Positions 18,634 to 26,581 of a stretch of DNA of 64,000 nucleotides are shown here, in pieces. The DNA comes from Albimonas marina. Lineage in GTDB: Bacteria > Pseudomonadota > Alphaproteobacteria > Rhodobacterales > Rhodobacteraceae. Where the stretch lies: contig NZ_JARHUC010000004.1 in NCBI RefSeq assembly GCF_029223255.1, positions 186,001-250,000 of the forward strand, in the 5' to 3' direction. Numbering within the stretch: position 1 is the stretch's first letter; each line of letters opens with the position of its first letter. A program made the position numbers and the translations under genes. The notes beneath the pieces are model-generated. The model had not been told where the DNA came from and did not search any database. It saw only the letters and a list, made by a program, of their open reading frames with translations.

Positions 18634-19412
18634 GCGCTGCGCCCCAGGTAGGCTTCCAGGACGGCGGGGTCGCGGCGGACCTCGTCGGGCGGACCCGAGG
18701 CGATCATCCGCCCCTGGTCGAGCACCACGATGCGGTCGGTGACGCTCATGATCAGGTCCATGTGATGTTCGATGACGACGAGGGCCATGCCCTCGGCCCG
18801 CAGGGACTGGAGCAGGGTCACCAGCTCGGCCATGTCCGCGCCGCCGAGGCCGGCGGCGGGCTCGTCCAGCATCAGGATCTTGGCGCCCGAGCCGTTGGCG
18901 AGCGCGATCGACAGCATCCGCTGCACGCCATAGGGAATCTCGCCGGGGTAGGCGTCGTGATAGCGGGCGGGCACGCCCATGCGCTCCAGCGCGGCGGCGG
19001 CGGCCCTGCGGGTCTCGGCCGCGTCGCGGCGGGTGGCGAAGGGGCGGAACACGGCGCGCGCCAGGCTCGCGCCGCGCTCGTCCTGCAGGACGGCGGCCAT
19101 GTTCTCCAGCACCGTCAGGTCGCCGAAGAAGGCGTTCTGCTGGAAGGCCCGCCGCAGCCCGCGGGCGGCGAGGCGATGGGCGGGAACGTCGGTGACGTCC
19201 TCGCCCATCAGGGTCACGCGGCCTTCGCGGCGCACGAGGTGGGTGGCGGCGTTGTAGCAGGTGCTCTTGCCCGCGCCGTTGGGGCCGATGATGCCCAGGA
19301 TCTCCCCGGGCCTCACCTGCCAGGACACGTCGTCGAGGGCCACGAGCGCCCCGAAGGCGACCCGCAGCCCCTCGACCTGCAGCGCGGGCGCCGCGGAGTC
19401 GGTCGACGCCAT
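18630..19412 (-). CDS. Branched-chain amino acid-type ABC ATPase, LivG type
   Basis: Cytoplasmic ATPase of 260 residues with Walker A GPNGAGKST, the LivG insertion (RAFQQNAFFGDLTVLEN), Walker B ILMLDEPAAGL and the C-terminal PPDEVRRDPAVLEAYLG. The signature motif is unusual, IPYGVQRML, where most LivG proteins have an LSYGxQR sequence. The ATG at 19412 lies two bases after the stop of the binding-protein gene. An open frame continues far upstream in this frame but it is a shadow of the binding-protein gene. Confidence 0.9.
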   Translation of the reverse strand: MASTDSAAPALQVEGLRVAFGALVALDDVSWQVRPGEILGIIGPNGAGKSTCYNAATHLVRREGRVTLMGEDVTDVPAHRLAARGLRRAFQQNAFFGDLTVLENMAAVLQDERGASLARAVFRPFATRRDAAETRRAAAAALERMGVPARYHDAYPGEIPYGVQRMLSIALANGSGAKILMLDEPAAGLGGADMAELVTLLQSLRAEGMALVVIEHHMDLIMSVTDRIVVLDQGRMIASGPPDEVRRDPAVLEAYLGRSA

Positions 19413-19414
19413 GC

Positions 19415-20551
19415 TTACTGCTCGACCACCATCTTCTGGTCCTTCACCTCGAAGAGGTAATGGTGGCTGTCGAGCTGGCCGTTGGGCTGGAAGTTGATGT
19501 CGCCCAGCAGCGTGCCCTGGAACGAGCCGCCGCGGATGCGGTTGGCCACCGCCTCCTTCTCGAAGGACTTCACGTCCTCGACCGCCATCGCCCAGACCTG
19601 CAGGGCCGCGGCCGCCAGCGCCATGTACTTGTCGGGCGTGCGGTCGTGCATCTCCTGCAGCTTGGCCACGAAGGCCTGGTTCACCGGGTTCGAGGCGAAG
19701 GGCTCGATGTCGGGGAAGTAGATGTCGGCGCCGATGACGCCGTTGGCGGCCTCGCCCGCGACCTCGATCACGCTGGGCGCGACGGTCCCCACGGCCGAGA
19801 CCAGCTTGCCCGGCAGGCGCGAGCGGGAGGCCTGGCGGATCAGGGCGGGCATGCCCAGCCCCTCGTTGGCGTTGATCGCGATGGTGATGTCGGGCTCGGC
19901 GGCCTTCACGGTGGACAGGGGCACGCGGAAGTCGGCCTGGTCGAACGGGAACTTCTCGACCGCCACGATCTCGACCTCGTGGCCCAGCGCCGCCAGCTCC
20001 TTCTCGATCGAGGCCTGGGCGCCGTTGCCGTAGGCGTCGTTCTCGGTGAGGAAGGCGATGCGCTTGGCGCCCTGGTCGGCGATGTACTTGGCGATCACCG
20101 CGCCGTCGAGCGCGTTGGAGCTGTTGAAGCGGATCGCCAGCGGGTTGCCCTCGCCCGACAGGATCGGGTCGGCCTTCGAGATGGCGGTGATGTCGAGGAT
20201 CCCCGCCCGCGCGATCACCGGCTGCATGGCCAGCGTCACCGGGCTGTTCCAGCCCTCGATGATCACCTCCACGCCTTCGCCGATCAGCTCGTTGGCGCGG
20301 CTGACGCCCACCGCGGGGGTGGATTCGTCGTCGCGGATGTGGAGCTCGATCTTGCGGCCCATCACGCCGCCCTTCTCGTTGATCATCGTCGACATGGCGT
20401 CGAGCGAGTCCGAGATGTGCTGCCCCTGCGGACCCGCGCCGCCCGAGAGCGGAAAGATCACCCCGACCTTGACCGTGTCCTGGGCCCAGGCGGCCCCGGC
20501 GGAGAAGGCGGCGGCGGCGACGAGCAGACTCGTTGCGAGCATGCGCTTCAT
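19415..20551 (-). CDS. Liv-type periplasmic amino-acid-binding protein
   Basis: Type I periplasmic binding protein (Peripla_BP_6) of 378 residues that captures substrate for the Liv-type transporter. It has a clear Sec signal peptide MKRMLATSLLVAAAAFSAGAAWA with cleavage after AWA, then VKVGVIFPLSGG and a two-lobed fold. The ATG at 20551 is preceded by GGGAGGAACGTC. It is the first gene of the operon, and the upstream region carries two copies of an eight-base direct repeat next to the ribosome-binding site. Ligand unknown. Confidence 0.92.
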   Translation of the reverse strand: MKRMLATSLLVAAAAFSAGAAWAQDTVKVGVIFPLSGGAGPQGQHISDSLDAMSTMINEKGGVMGRKIELHIRDDESTPAVGVSRANELIGEGVEVIIEGWNSPVTLAMQPVIARAGILDITAISKADPILSGEGNPLAIRFNSSNALDGAVIAKYIADQGAKRIAFLTENDAYGNGAQASIEKELAALGHEVEIVAVEKFPFDQADFRVPLSTVKAAEPDITIAINANEGLGMPALIRQASRSRLPGKLVSAVGTVAPSVIEVAGEAANGVIGADIYFPDIEPFASNPVNQAFVAKLQEMHDRTPDKYMALAAAALQVWAMAVEDVKSFEKEAVANRIRGGSFQGTLLGDINFQPNGQLDSHHYLFEVKDQKMVVEQ

Positions 20552-21027
20552 GACGTTCCTCCCTTAATTGGTCGCTTAATTGATTCGACCTTGAGGCAAC
20601 CTTAGCATTCGAATTTACGTCGGGGCGAGGCTCTTTCGATCTCGCCGCGCAAGCGCGATGGGCGGGTGAAAAGCGTTCCAGGGCAGGGCCTTGCAGGGGG
20701 CGCGCGCGGGCCGTATCGCCTGGCGGATCGCTGGCCGCAACCCTTGCGGGAACGGCTCGCGGGGCGCCTCGCGCCTCGCGGTCCGCATCCCGGGGCGCGG
20801 TCCCGCCGGGCGAGGCGATTTGCGGGGAAGCGCCCGTGGCCCGCGGCCCGCCCCGGGGCCGGTCGGCCCGTTCCGGCGCCCATTTGTGGCTCAGGCGCCG
20901 CGCGCGGCCGGCTTCCGTGGGGGCGGAGCCTTGCGGAATCGCGTCTTTTCGCACATGTTGTTTCCCAAGCGAGCCTCCCTCAGGACGGCGCGCTTTTCGC
21001 GCTTCGGCTACAGAGGACACGAAGACC
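20552..21027. other. Divergent intergenic region between livK-type gene and infC
   Basis: These 476 bases separate two divergent genes. The left end has the ribosome-binding site and a direct repeat of the binding-protein operon; the right end leads into infC. The middle is GC-rich with strong self-complementarity but without a credible open frame. A weak promoter-like pair TTGCGG, 17 bases, CATGTT lies near 20931-20959 for infC. I see no further gene. Confidence 0.5.
20563..20582 (-). repeat. Two direct copies of CTTAATTG before the Liv-type operon
   Basis: CTTAATTG occurs at 20563-20570 and again at 20575-20582, a 12-base period, in an AT-rich patch immediately upstream of the ribosome-binding site of the binding-protein gene. 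The position fits an operator or a promoter element; no known regulator consensus is claimed. Confidence 0.4.
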
Positions 21028-21570
21028 ATAGCCCGCAGACCGCATCAGGCGCCGCCCACCCGCGACACCGGCCCCCGAGTGAACGACAAGATCCGCTGCC
21101 CCGAGATCCGCCTCATCGATCATGAGGGCGAAAACCGCGGCGTGCTGGATCCCCGCGACGCCATGCGCATGGCCGAGGACGTCGGTCTGGACCTCGTCGA
21201 GATCTCGCCGAACGCCAACCCGCCCGTGTGCAAGATCATGGACTTCGGCAAGTTCAAGTATGAACAGCAGAAGAAGGCCAACGAGGCGCGCAAGAAGCAG
21301 CACATCATCGAGATCAAGGAAGTCAAGTTCCGTCCGAACATCGACAAGCACGACTACGATGTGAAGATGCGCAACGTGACCCGCTTCCTCGAGGATGGCG
21401 ACAAGGTGAAGGTCACGCTCCGCTTCCGCGGCCGCGAGATGGCGCACCAAGACCTGGGCCGCGACGTGCTCGAGCGGATCGCCGCCGACACGCTCGAGCT
21501 CGGCAAGGTCGAGTCGATGCCCAAGATGGAAGGCCGCCAGATGATCATGGTCATCGCGCCCAAGCTCTGA
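21028..21570 (+). CDS. infC: Translation initiation factor IF-3
   Basis: IF-3 binds the 30S subunit, prevents early 50S joining and proofreads the start codon. The 180-residue product has the N-terminal domain ([20 protein letters not shown]), the linker, and the C-terminal domain with [17 protein letters not shown] and the terminal [10 protein letters not shown]. Homology begins with [18 protein letters not shown], which is in frame with ATA at 21028 and with no ATG, GTG or TTG close by; GAGG lies about 11 bases upstream. A GTG at 21079 would remove the conserved leader. infC is known to use rare start codons (AUU in E. coli) for self-control. rpmI and rplT do not follow here. Confidence 0.9.
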   Translation: MARRPHQAPPTRDTGPRVNDKIRCPEIRLIDHEGENRGVLDPRDAMRMAEDVGLDLVEISPNANPPVCKIMDFGKFKYEQQKKANEARKKQHIIEIKEVKFRPNIDKHDYDVKMRNVTRFLEDGDKVKVTLRFRGREMAHQDLGRDVLERIAADTLELGKVESMPKMEGRQMIMVIAPKL

Positions 21571-21593
21571 TCCCGGATCGCCGGACCTTCGAT

Positions 21594-21621
21594 GGGGCGC
21601 GCGCCGCAAGGCGCGCGCCCC
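21594..21621 (+). terminator. Hairpin terminator after infC
   Basis: A perfect 12-bp GC stem (21594-21605 with 21610-21621) closes a GCAA tetraloop 24 bases after the infC stop. The tail TCGTCGTTCC is only weakly T-rich, so it may act as a pause or as an RNA stability element as well as a terminator. Confidence 0.6.
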
Positions 21622-21821
21622 TCGTCGTTCCGGCGGGACGTCTTTTCGGAGGGGCGTCGTTTCGCAGGATGCCTTCGGGGGCCTCGTTCCGAGACGGCGG
21701 CACCTCGGCACCGTCGTTTCGGGCGGTCGCCTGACCAAGGCGGACGGTCCTCGCTCGCTCCTCGACGGGGGAGGCGTCGCCGCCGGGCGGGGTCTCGCCC
21801 AGCCGGGGGCGGGTCTGCGTC

Positions 21822-22337
21822 TCAGTCCAGCGGGATCGCCGTGGTCGAGCGCACCACCTTCAGCGAGAACGAGGACTGCATCTGCGCGACGCCCGGCAGC
21901 TGGGCCAGCGCCTCGCGGTGGATGCGCGCGAAATCCTCGGGGTCGCGGGCGGAGATCTTCAGCAGGTAGTCCGCCGCCCCCGCCATCAGGTGGCACTCCA
22001 TCACGTCGGGGATCCGCGCCACCGCCGTCTCGAACGCGTCCAGCAGCTCGGTCGTCTGGCCCGAGAGCTTGATCTCGACGAAGACGGTCGAGCGGCGCCC
22101 CGCCGCCTTCGGCTCCAGCAGCGCCGCGTAGCCGCGGATCACCCCCTCCGCCTCCAGCCGCGCCACCCGCCGGTGGCAGGCCGAGGGCGACAGGTGAACC
22201 CGCTCGGCCAGCTCGGAATTCGGCAGCCGCCCGTCGCCCTGAAGGACCGACAGGATCGCCAGGTCGATGGAATCGAGCGCCACCGAGGGCTGGGGCGCGA
22301 GGGGCTTCGAAGATCGGGTCCGCATGCCGCGGATCAT
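21822..22337 (-). CDS. Lrp/AsnC family transcriptional regulator
   Basis: DNA-binding regulator of 171 residues, cytoplasmic, usually responding to an amino acid. The N-terminal winged helix-turn-helix (about 22-75) contains LPNSELAERVHLSPSACHRRVARLE; the C-terminal RAM/AsnC domain (about 85-165) carries the ligand-sensing MAGAADYLLKI pattern. The start may be the ATG at 22337 or the one at 22325; neither has a strong ribosome-binding site. TTGCGCAA, a short palindrome, sits at the first start codon and could be a self-binding site. It is divergent from the MDR oxidoreductase gene. Confidence 0.9.
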   Translation of the reverse strand: MIRGMRTRSSKPLAPQPSVALDSIDLAILSVLQGDGRLPNSELAERVHLSPSACHRRVARLEAEGVIRGYAALLEPKAAGRRSTVFVEIKLSGQTTELLDAFETAVARIPDVMECHLMAGAADYLLKISARDPEDFARIHREALAQLPGVAQMQSSFSLKVVRSTTAIPLD

Positions 22338-22748
22338 TGCGCAAGACGCGCCCCGACGCCATCCCGTGTGGAAGCCGCCCCAGGCAGCCGCCGTTCCACG
22401 CCCGGGACCTCACGGGCGAGGATGCCCGCGCGGAGACGCCGGCCCGTCCCCGCCTTGAGCCTGCGGCGGCGCTCGCCCGAGCGTGGACTCGTCGAGAGCG
22501 ATCGCTCCGCCCCCTTCGTCCGCTCCGCGCCCATCGCCGTCCCGGATGTCCCTGCCGCCTCCCGCCCGCCGTGGCGCCGTCGTTCGCCCCGGCCGCCGCC
22601 GGTCCTGCGCCTCTCCCGCCCGGCCTCCCTGACAGGCCGCGCCTCCCCCTTTCCCCCGCGGCGCGCTTGACTTGCCCGTCACCCTCGGGCGCCCTGCGCG
22701 GCGAAGAACGCGCGGGGACCCCGCCTCGCGCAAGGGAGGAGACCCGCC
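22338..22748. other. Divergent intergenic region, Lrp gene to oxidoreductase gene
   Basis: These 411 bases hold no convincing gene. On the plus strand TTGACT at 22667-22672 could be a -35 element for the oxidoreductase gene, but I find no matching -10. AAGGGAGGAG just before 22749 is a strong ribosome-binding site. Confidence 0.45.
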
Positions 22749-23756
22749 ATGACCCGCACCCGCCAGGTCGTCATCCAGGAGCTGCCCAAGGGCGCGCTCG
22801 ACGCCTCGAATTTCGCGCTGACCGAGGCCGACCTGCCCGCCCCGGCCGAGGGCGAGGCGCTGGTGAAGACCATCCTGATGTCGATCGACGCCGCCAACCG
22901 CGCCTGGATGCAGGGCGCCACCTACCGCGAGGCGGTGAAGGCCGGCGACGTGATGCACACCTACGCCATCGCCGAGGTGGTCGAGAGCCAGGACCCCTCG
23001 CTGGCCCCCGGCGACGTGGTGGCGGTGGAATCCGGCTGGACCGAATACGCCGTGGTGAAGGCCCGCAAGGCGATCAAGCTGCCCGCGGTGCGGCCGCTGT
23101 CCAACCTGCTCTCGGTCTTCGGCATCGCCGGCAAGACCGCCTATCACGGCCTGGTCCACGTCGGCCGACCGAAGGCGGGGGAGACGGTGCTGGTCTCGGC
23201 CGCCGCCGGCTCGGTCGGCATGTACGTCGGCCAGATCGCCAAGGCGCTGGGCTGCCGGGCCGTGGGCATCGCCGGCGGGGCGGAGAAGTGCCGCTGGGTG
23301 GTCGAGGAGCTGGGCTTCGACGCCTGCGTCGACTACCGCGACCCCGGCTTCTTCAAGGCCCTGAAGGCCGCCTGCCCGGACGGGGTGGACGTCTATTTCG
23401 ACAACGTCGGCGGCAAGATCCTCGAGACCGCGCTGTTCCTGATGAACCTCAAGGGGCGGGTGGTCTGCTGCGGGGCGGTCTCGCAGTACGACGAGACGGC
23501 GCCGAGCGGCCCGCGCAACCTGCCCGGCCTGGTGGTGGTCAAGCGCCTGCGGATGGAGGGGTTCATCGTCATGGACTTCGCCGACAGGGACGCCGAGGCG
23601 AACGAGAAGCTGGCGGGCTGGGTGCAGTCGGGCGCGCTGAAGGTCGCCGAGGACGTGGTCGAGGGGCTCGAGAACGCCCCCGCCGCCCTGATCGGCCTGC
23701 TCAAGGGCGAGAACCGCGGCAAGCGCATGGTCCGGGTCGCCCCCGACCCCGCCTGA
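22749..23756 (+). CDS. NADP-dependent MDR oxidoreductase (CurA/leukotriene B4 12-hydroxydehydrogenase-like)
   Basis: Zinc-independent medium-chain reductase of 335 residues that reduces activated double bonds or quinones with NADPH. It has the N-terminal GroES-like part, the NADP-binding loop VSAAAGSVGMYVGQIAK (AAxGxxG type) near residue 155, and VYFDNVGGKILETAL, typical of the prostaglandin reductase/CurA group. It lacks zinc-ligand cysteines at the alcohol dehydrogenase positions. Strong ribosome-binding site AAGGGAGGAG. It stands alone; substrate unknown. Confidence 0.9.
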   Translation: MTRTRQVVIQELPKGALDASNFALTEADLPAPAEGEALVKTILMSIDAANRAWMQGATYREAVKAGDVMHTYAIAEVVESQDPSLAPGDVVAVESGWTEYAVVKARKAIKLPAVRPLSNLLSVFGIAGKTAYHGLVHVGRPKAGETVLVSAAAGSVGMYVGQIAKALGCRAVGIAGGAEKCRWVVEELGFDACVDYRDPGFFKALKAACPDGVDVYFDNVGGKILETALFLMNLKGRVVCCGAVSQYDETAPSGPRNLPGLVVVKRLRMEGFIVMDFADRDAEANEKLAGWVQSGALKVAEDVVEGLENAPAALIGLLKGENRGKRMVRVAPDPA

Positions 23757-24180
23757 GCCGAAGGCGCCGCGGCGGGCGTTCCGCCTGGCCGTCCCCTCCC
23801 GCCCGCGGCGCATCGCGGGCGGGATCGCCCGGGCGCTCCGTCTCTCGGGGTGTAGGACGCGCCTCGCAGACTGGGCGCGTCGCCGGCCCTGCGGCGGCGC
23901 TCCTTGCGCGCTCCGGCCTTGCGCCGGCGTCTTTCGCTAGCGAAGGCGCCACCTACGCCCGCTGCGGCGACCGCTCCCCTCCCTTCCCCGGTCCCGCCCA
24001 CGCGACGCCCGCCCTGCGCCGCGGGCGGGACCTGCGCTTCGCCGCGCCGCCCGACGCGGCGCCTCCCTCCGGGGGGCAGGGCGCAGGCGCGGGGCGACGA
24101 ATCCTTGCCGAGCCGCGCCCGATCGGATAGCCGCCCGCCTTCCCGATCCGCCGCCCGCCTGATTGCCAAGGAGCCGCCCG
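23757..24180 (+). other. Intergenic region with a short inverted repeat
   Basis: These 424 bases between the oxidoreductase and Hsp70-like genes are very GC-rich and hold no credible gene. A 12-base perfect palindrome TTCGCTAGCGAA (23933-23944) is flanked by imperfect GGCG/CGCC arms, giving a hairpin that might be a terminator or a protein site. AAGGAG before 24181 serves the next gene. Confidence 0.45.
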
Positions 24181-25437
24181 ATGTCCGACGCCCCCCTCGC
24201 CATCGACTTCGGCACCTCCAACTCCGCCGCCGCCATCCTCGACGGCGCCGCGCCCCGCCGCCTGCCGGTCGAGGGCGCCTCGGACACGCTGCCCACCGCC
24301 GTGTTCTTCCCCGCCGAGGGCGGCGCGATGCGCATCGGCGCCGCCGCCGCCGAGGCGCTGATCGAGGGCGACGAGGGCCGCTACATGCGCGCCCTGAAAA
24401 GCGTGCTCGGAACCGCGCTCTTCCACGAGCAGCGCCTGCTGGGCGGGCGCCGGCGCACGCTCGCCGACGTGGTCGCGGCCTTCCTCGCCGAGGTGAAGGC
24501 GCGGGCCGAGGCCGCCTCGGGGCGCCGCTTCGCCTCCGCCCTCTCGGGCCGCCCGGTGCGCTTCCACGCCGACCCCGCCCGCGACGCGCGGGCCGAGGCG
24601 GACCTGCGCGCCTGCTACCTCGCCGCCGGCTTCGAGGACGTGCGCTTCATGTACGAGCCGGAGGCCGCGGCGCTCGCCGCCCACGGGCTCGGCCGCCCGG
24701 GCGAGACGGGCCTCGTGATCGACATCGGCGGCGGCACCTCCGACTTCTCGGCGTTCCGCGTCGAGGGCGGGCGCGTCGCGATCCTCGCCAGCCACGGCGT
24801 GCGCCTGGGCGGCACCGACTTCGACCATGCCGTCTCGATGTCCCACGCCATGCCCCTGCTGGGCCTGGGCGGCGAACTGCGCGAGCCGATGGGCGGCGCC
24901 CTGCGCCCGGTGCCCAACGCCACCTATGTCGAGCTGTCGACCTGGGCCACCATCCCCTTCCTCTACACCCGCGAGACCGAGCGCCTGGTCGAGGGCATGG
25001 CGAAGGAGGCGGTGGACCCCGCCGCCCTGAACCGCCTGGCGAAGGTGATCCACGACCAGCGCGGCCACGAGCTCGCCTTCGCGGTCGAGGCCGGCAAGAT
25101 CGCGGCCAACGGCGGGGACGACGACGCGGCGATCGACATGGGCTGCGTCGAGCGGGGCCTGCGCGCGCCGATCTCGCCCGCCTCCCTCGACGCCTCCCTC
25201 GCCGGCTTCCGCGCGGAGCTGCGCGAGGCGATGGCGGAGACGCTGCGCCGCGCCGGGATCGCGCCGGAGGCGGTGGGCTCGGCGATCCTGGTCGGCGGCT
25301 CCTCGCTGATGGGTCTGGTGGCGGAGGAGGCCCGCGCCGCCTGCCCGCAGGCGCGGATCGAGCGGTCGGACGCCTTCGGCTCCATCGTCGACGGCCTGGC
25401 GCTGGCCGCCGCCCTCCCCGCCGCCCGCGCCGCCTGA
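24181..25437 (+). CDS. Hsp70-like ATPase lacking the substrate-binding domain (YegD-like)
   Basis: Actin-like ATPase of 418 residues. It shows the Hsp70 phosphate 1 motif IDFGTSNSA at the very start, phosphate 2 DIGGGTSDFS near residue 182 and the adenosine motif VGGSSLM near residue 375. The protein ends about where the nucleotide-binding domain ends, so the peptide-binding domain of DnaK is absent, as in E. coli YegD. I chose ATG 24181 over an upstream in-frame ATG because AAGGAG precedes it. It stands alone with no DnaJ or GrpE nearby; the partner and role are unknown. Confidence 0.85.
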   Translation: MSDAPLAIDFGTSNSAAAILDGAAPRRLPVEGASDTLPTAVFFPAEGGAMRIGAAAAEALIEGDEGRYMRALKSVLGTALFHEQRLLGGRRRTLADVVAAFLAEVKARAEAASGRRFASALSGRPVRFHADPARDARAEADLRACYLAAGFEDVRFMYEPEAAALAAHGLGRPGETGLVIDIGGGTSDFSAFRVEGGRVAILASHGVRLGGTDFDHAVSMSHAMPLLGLGGELREPMGGALRPVPNATYVELSTWATIPFLYTRETERLVEGMAKEAVDPAALNRLAKVIHDQRGHELAFAVEAGKIAANGGDDDAAIDMGCVERGLRAPISPASLDASLAGFRAELREAMAETLRRAGIAPEAVGSAILVGGSSLMGLVAEEARAACPQARIERSDAFGSIVDGLALAAALPAARAA

Positions 25438-25525
25438 GGGGCGGCGGGCAGGGCAGGAACTTCCCGCTGGCCTTCGCCCCCCCGGCCCGGCCTATCATCC
25501 CCCGCCGATCCGCGGAGGGACGACC

Positions 25526-26386
25526 ATGACCGCCGAGCCCATCGGCCAGCGCATCCTGGCCGCCTACGACGAGATGCCCCGCGGGGAGCGGCGGCTGGCC
25601 GACCTGCTGCTCGAGGACCTGGGCGTGCTGCGCCACGAGGCCGCCGGCTCGCTGGCCGAGCGGGCGGGCGTCTCCAAGGCCACCGCCGCGCGGCTGTTCC
25701 GCCGGCTGGGCTACGTCGGCTTCAAGGCCGCCCAGCGCGAGGCGCGCGAGGGCGCGGCGCCGGGCGGCCCGACCGGGGCCGTGCCGGCGGCCTCCGACCT
25801 CGCCGGCGCCGCCCCCAGCCCGTCCGCCTATCTCGAGGCCGAGGTGAAGCACCTGGTGCGGACGTTCGAGCTGCTGCGCTCCGACGACATCGCCCGCGCC
25901 GTGCGCCTGCTGCGGGAGGGGGAGAAGCTGTGGGTGGTGGGCTTCGGCGACGACTACCCGCTGGCCCATTTCGCGCGCGCCCTGCTGATCAAGCTGCGCC
26001 CCGACATCCGCATGATCCCCATCGGCGGCTTCCCGATCCCCGAGGAGCTCGCCTCGATCTCCGCCGCCGACACCGTCCTGGCGCTGGCCGTGGGCCGGCG
26101 CACCCAGGCGCTGCGCAACGTGGTGGGCTCGGCCGGCCGGGTGGGGGCCAGGGTGATCCTGGTGGTCGACGCCCCCGTCGCGGGCGACCTGACCCACGCC
26201 GCGGTGGTACTGCGCAGCCGCGCCCACGGCCCCACGCTGTTCGATTCCATGACCGCCACCGTCAGCCTGCTCAACTACCTGTGCGCCTCGCTCGCCAGCC
26301 GAATCGGCGCCGACGCGACCGAGCGCCTGCGCGCCATCGAGGAGCTTCACGCCGAGTGGGGCGGCGCCTCGGAGGCCTCGGAATGA
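25526..26386 (+). CDS. RpiR/MurR family transcriptional regulator
   Basis: Regulator of 286 residues with an N-terminal HTH_6 domain (about 1-77, including LAERAGVSKATAARLFRRLGY) and a C-terminal SIS domain (about 125-260) that usually senses a phosphosugar or amino-sugar. GGAGGGACGACC precedes the ATG. It lies directly upstream of, and on the same strand as, the second dipeptide-type transporter and the D-aminoacylase genes, with 195 bases including an AT-rich patch between, which makes it the likely regulator of that operon. Confidence 0.9.
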   Translation: MTAEPIGQRILAAYDEMPRGERRLADLLLEDLGVLRHEAAGSLAERAGVSKATAARLFRRLGYVGFKAAQREAREGAAPGGPTGAVPAASDLAGAAPSPSAYLEAEVKHLVRTFELLRSDDIARAVRLLREGEKLWVVGFGDDYPLAHFARALLIKLRPDIRMIPIGGFPIPEELASISAADTVLALAVGRRTQALRNVVGSAGRVGARVILVVDAPVAGDLTHAAVVLRSRAHGPTLFDSMTATVSLLNYLCASLASRIGADATERLRAIEELHAEWGGASEASE

Positions 26387-26447
26387 CCCGGCGGCGTTTC
26401 ATCGCCGACTCGTTTCCGGCGTGATGCACCGCAATAATCATCAGTTG

Positions 26448-26464
26448 TGAAAATAAAGAATTCA
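26448..26464. promoter_or_regulatory. AT-rich dyad TGAA-N9-TTCA upstream of the transporter operon
   Basis: Within a striking AT-rich patch (about 26425-26480) in an otherwise GC-rich window, TGAA and TTCA form a 17-base interrupted dyad. Its place between the RpiR gene and the binding-protein gene fits an operator or promoter region. The regulator link is inference. Confidence 0.35.
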
Positions 26465-26581
26465 GAAACGAAAAAAGTTTGCCGCCGCGGAAAAACCCTC
26501 CGACGCTGATCCCCGGGGGCGCCGTCGCGGGCGCCCGGTTCGAGGGGCGCCGCCGCGGCGCCGGGGCCGACGGAGGGATCC

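Noticed and set aside
18630-21029. Apparent 799-residue protein ending in the LivG-type ATPase
   Set aside because: Only the last 260 codons match an ATPase; the rest is an out-of-frame reading of the binding-protein gene.
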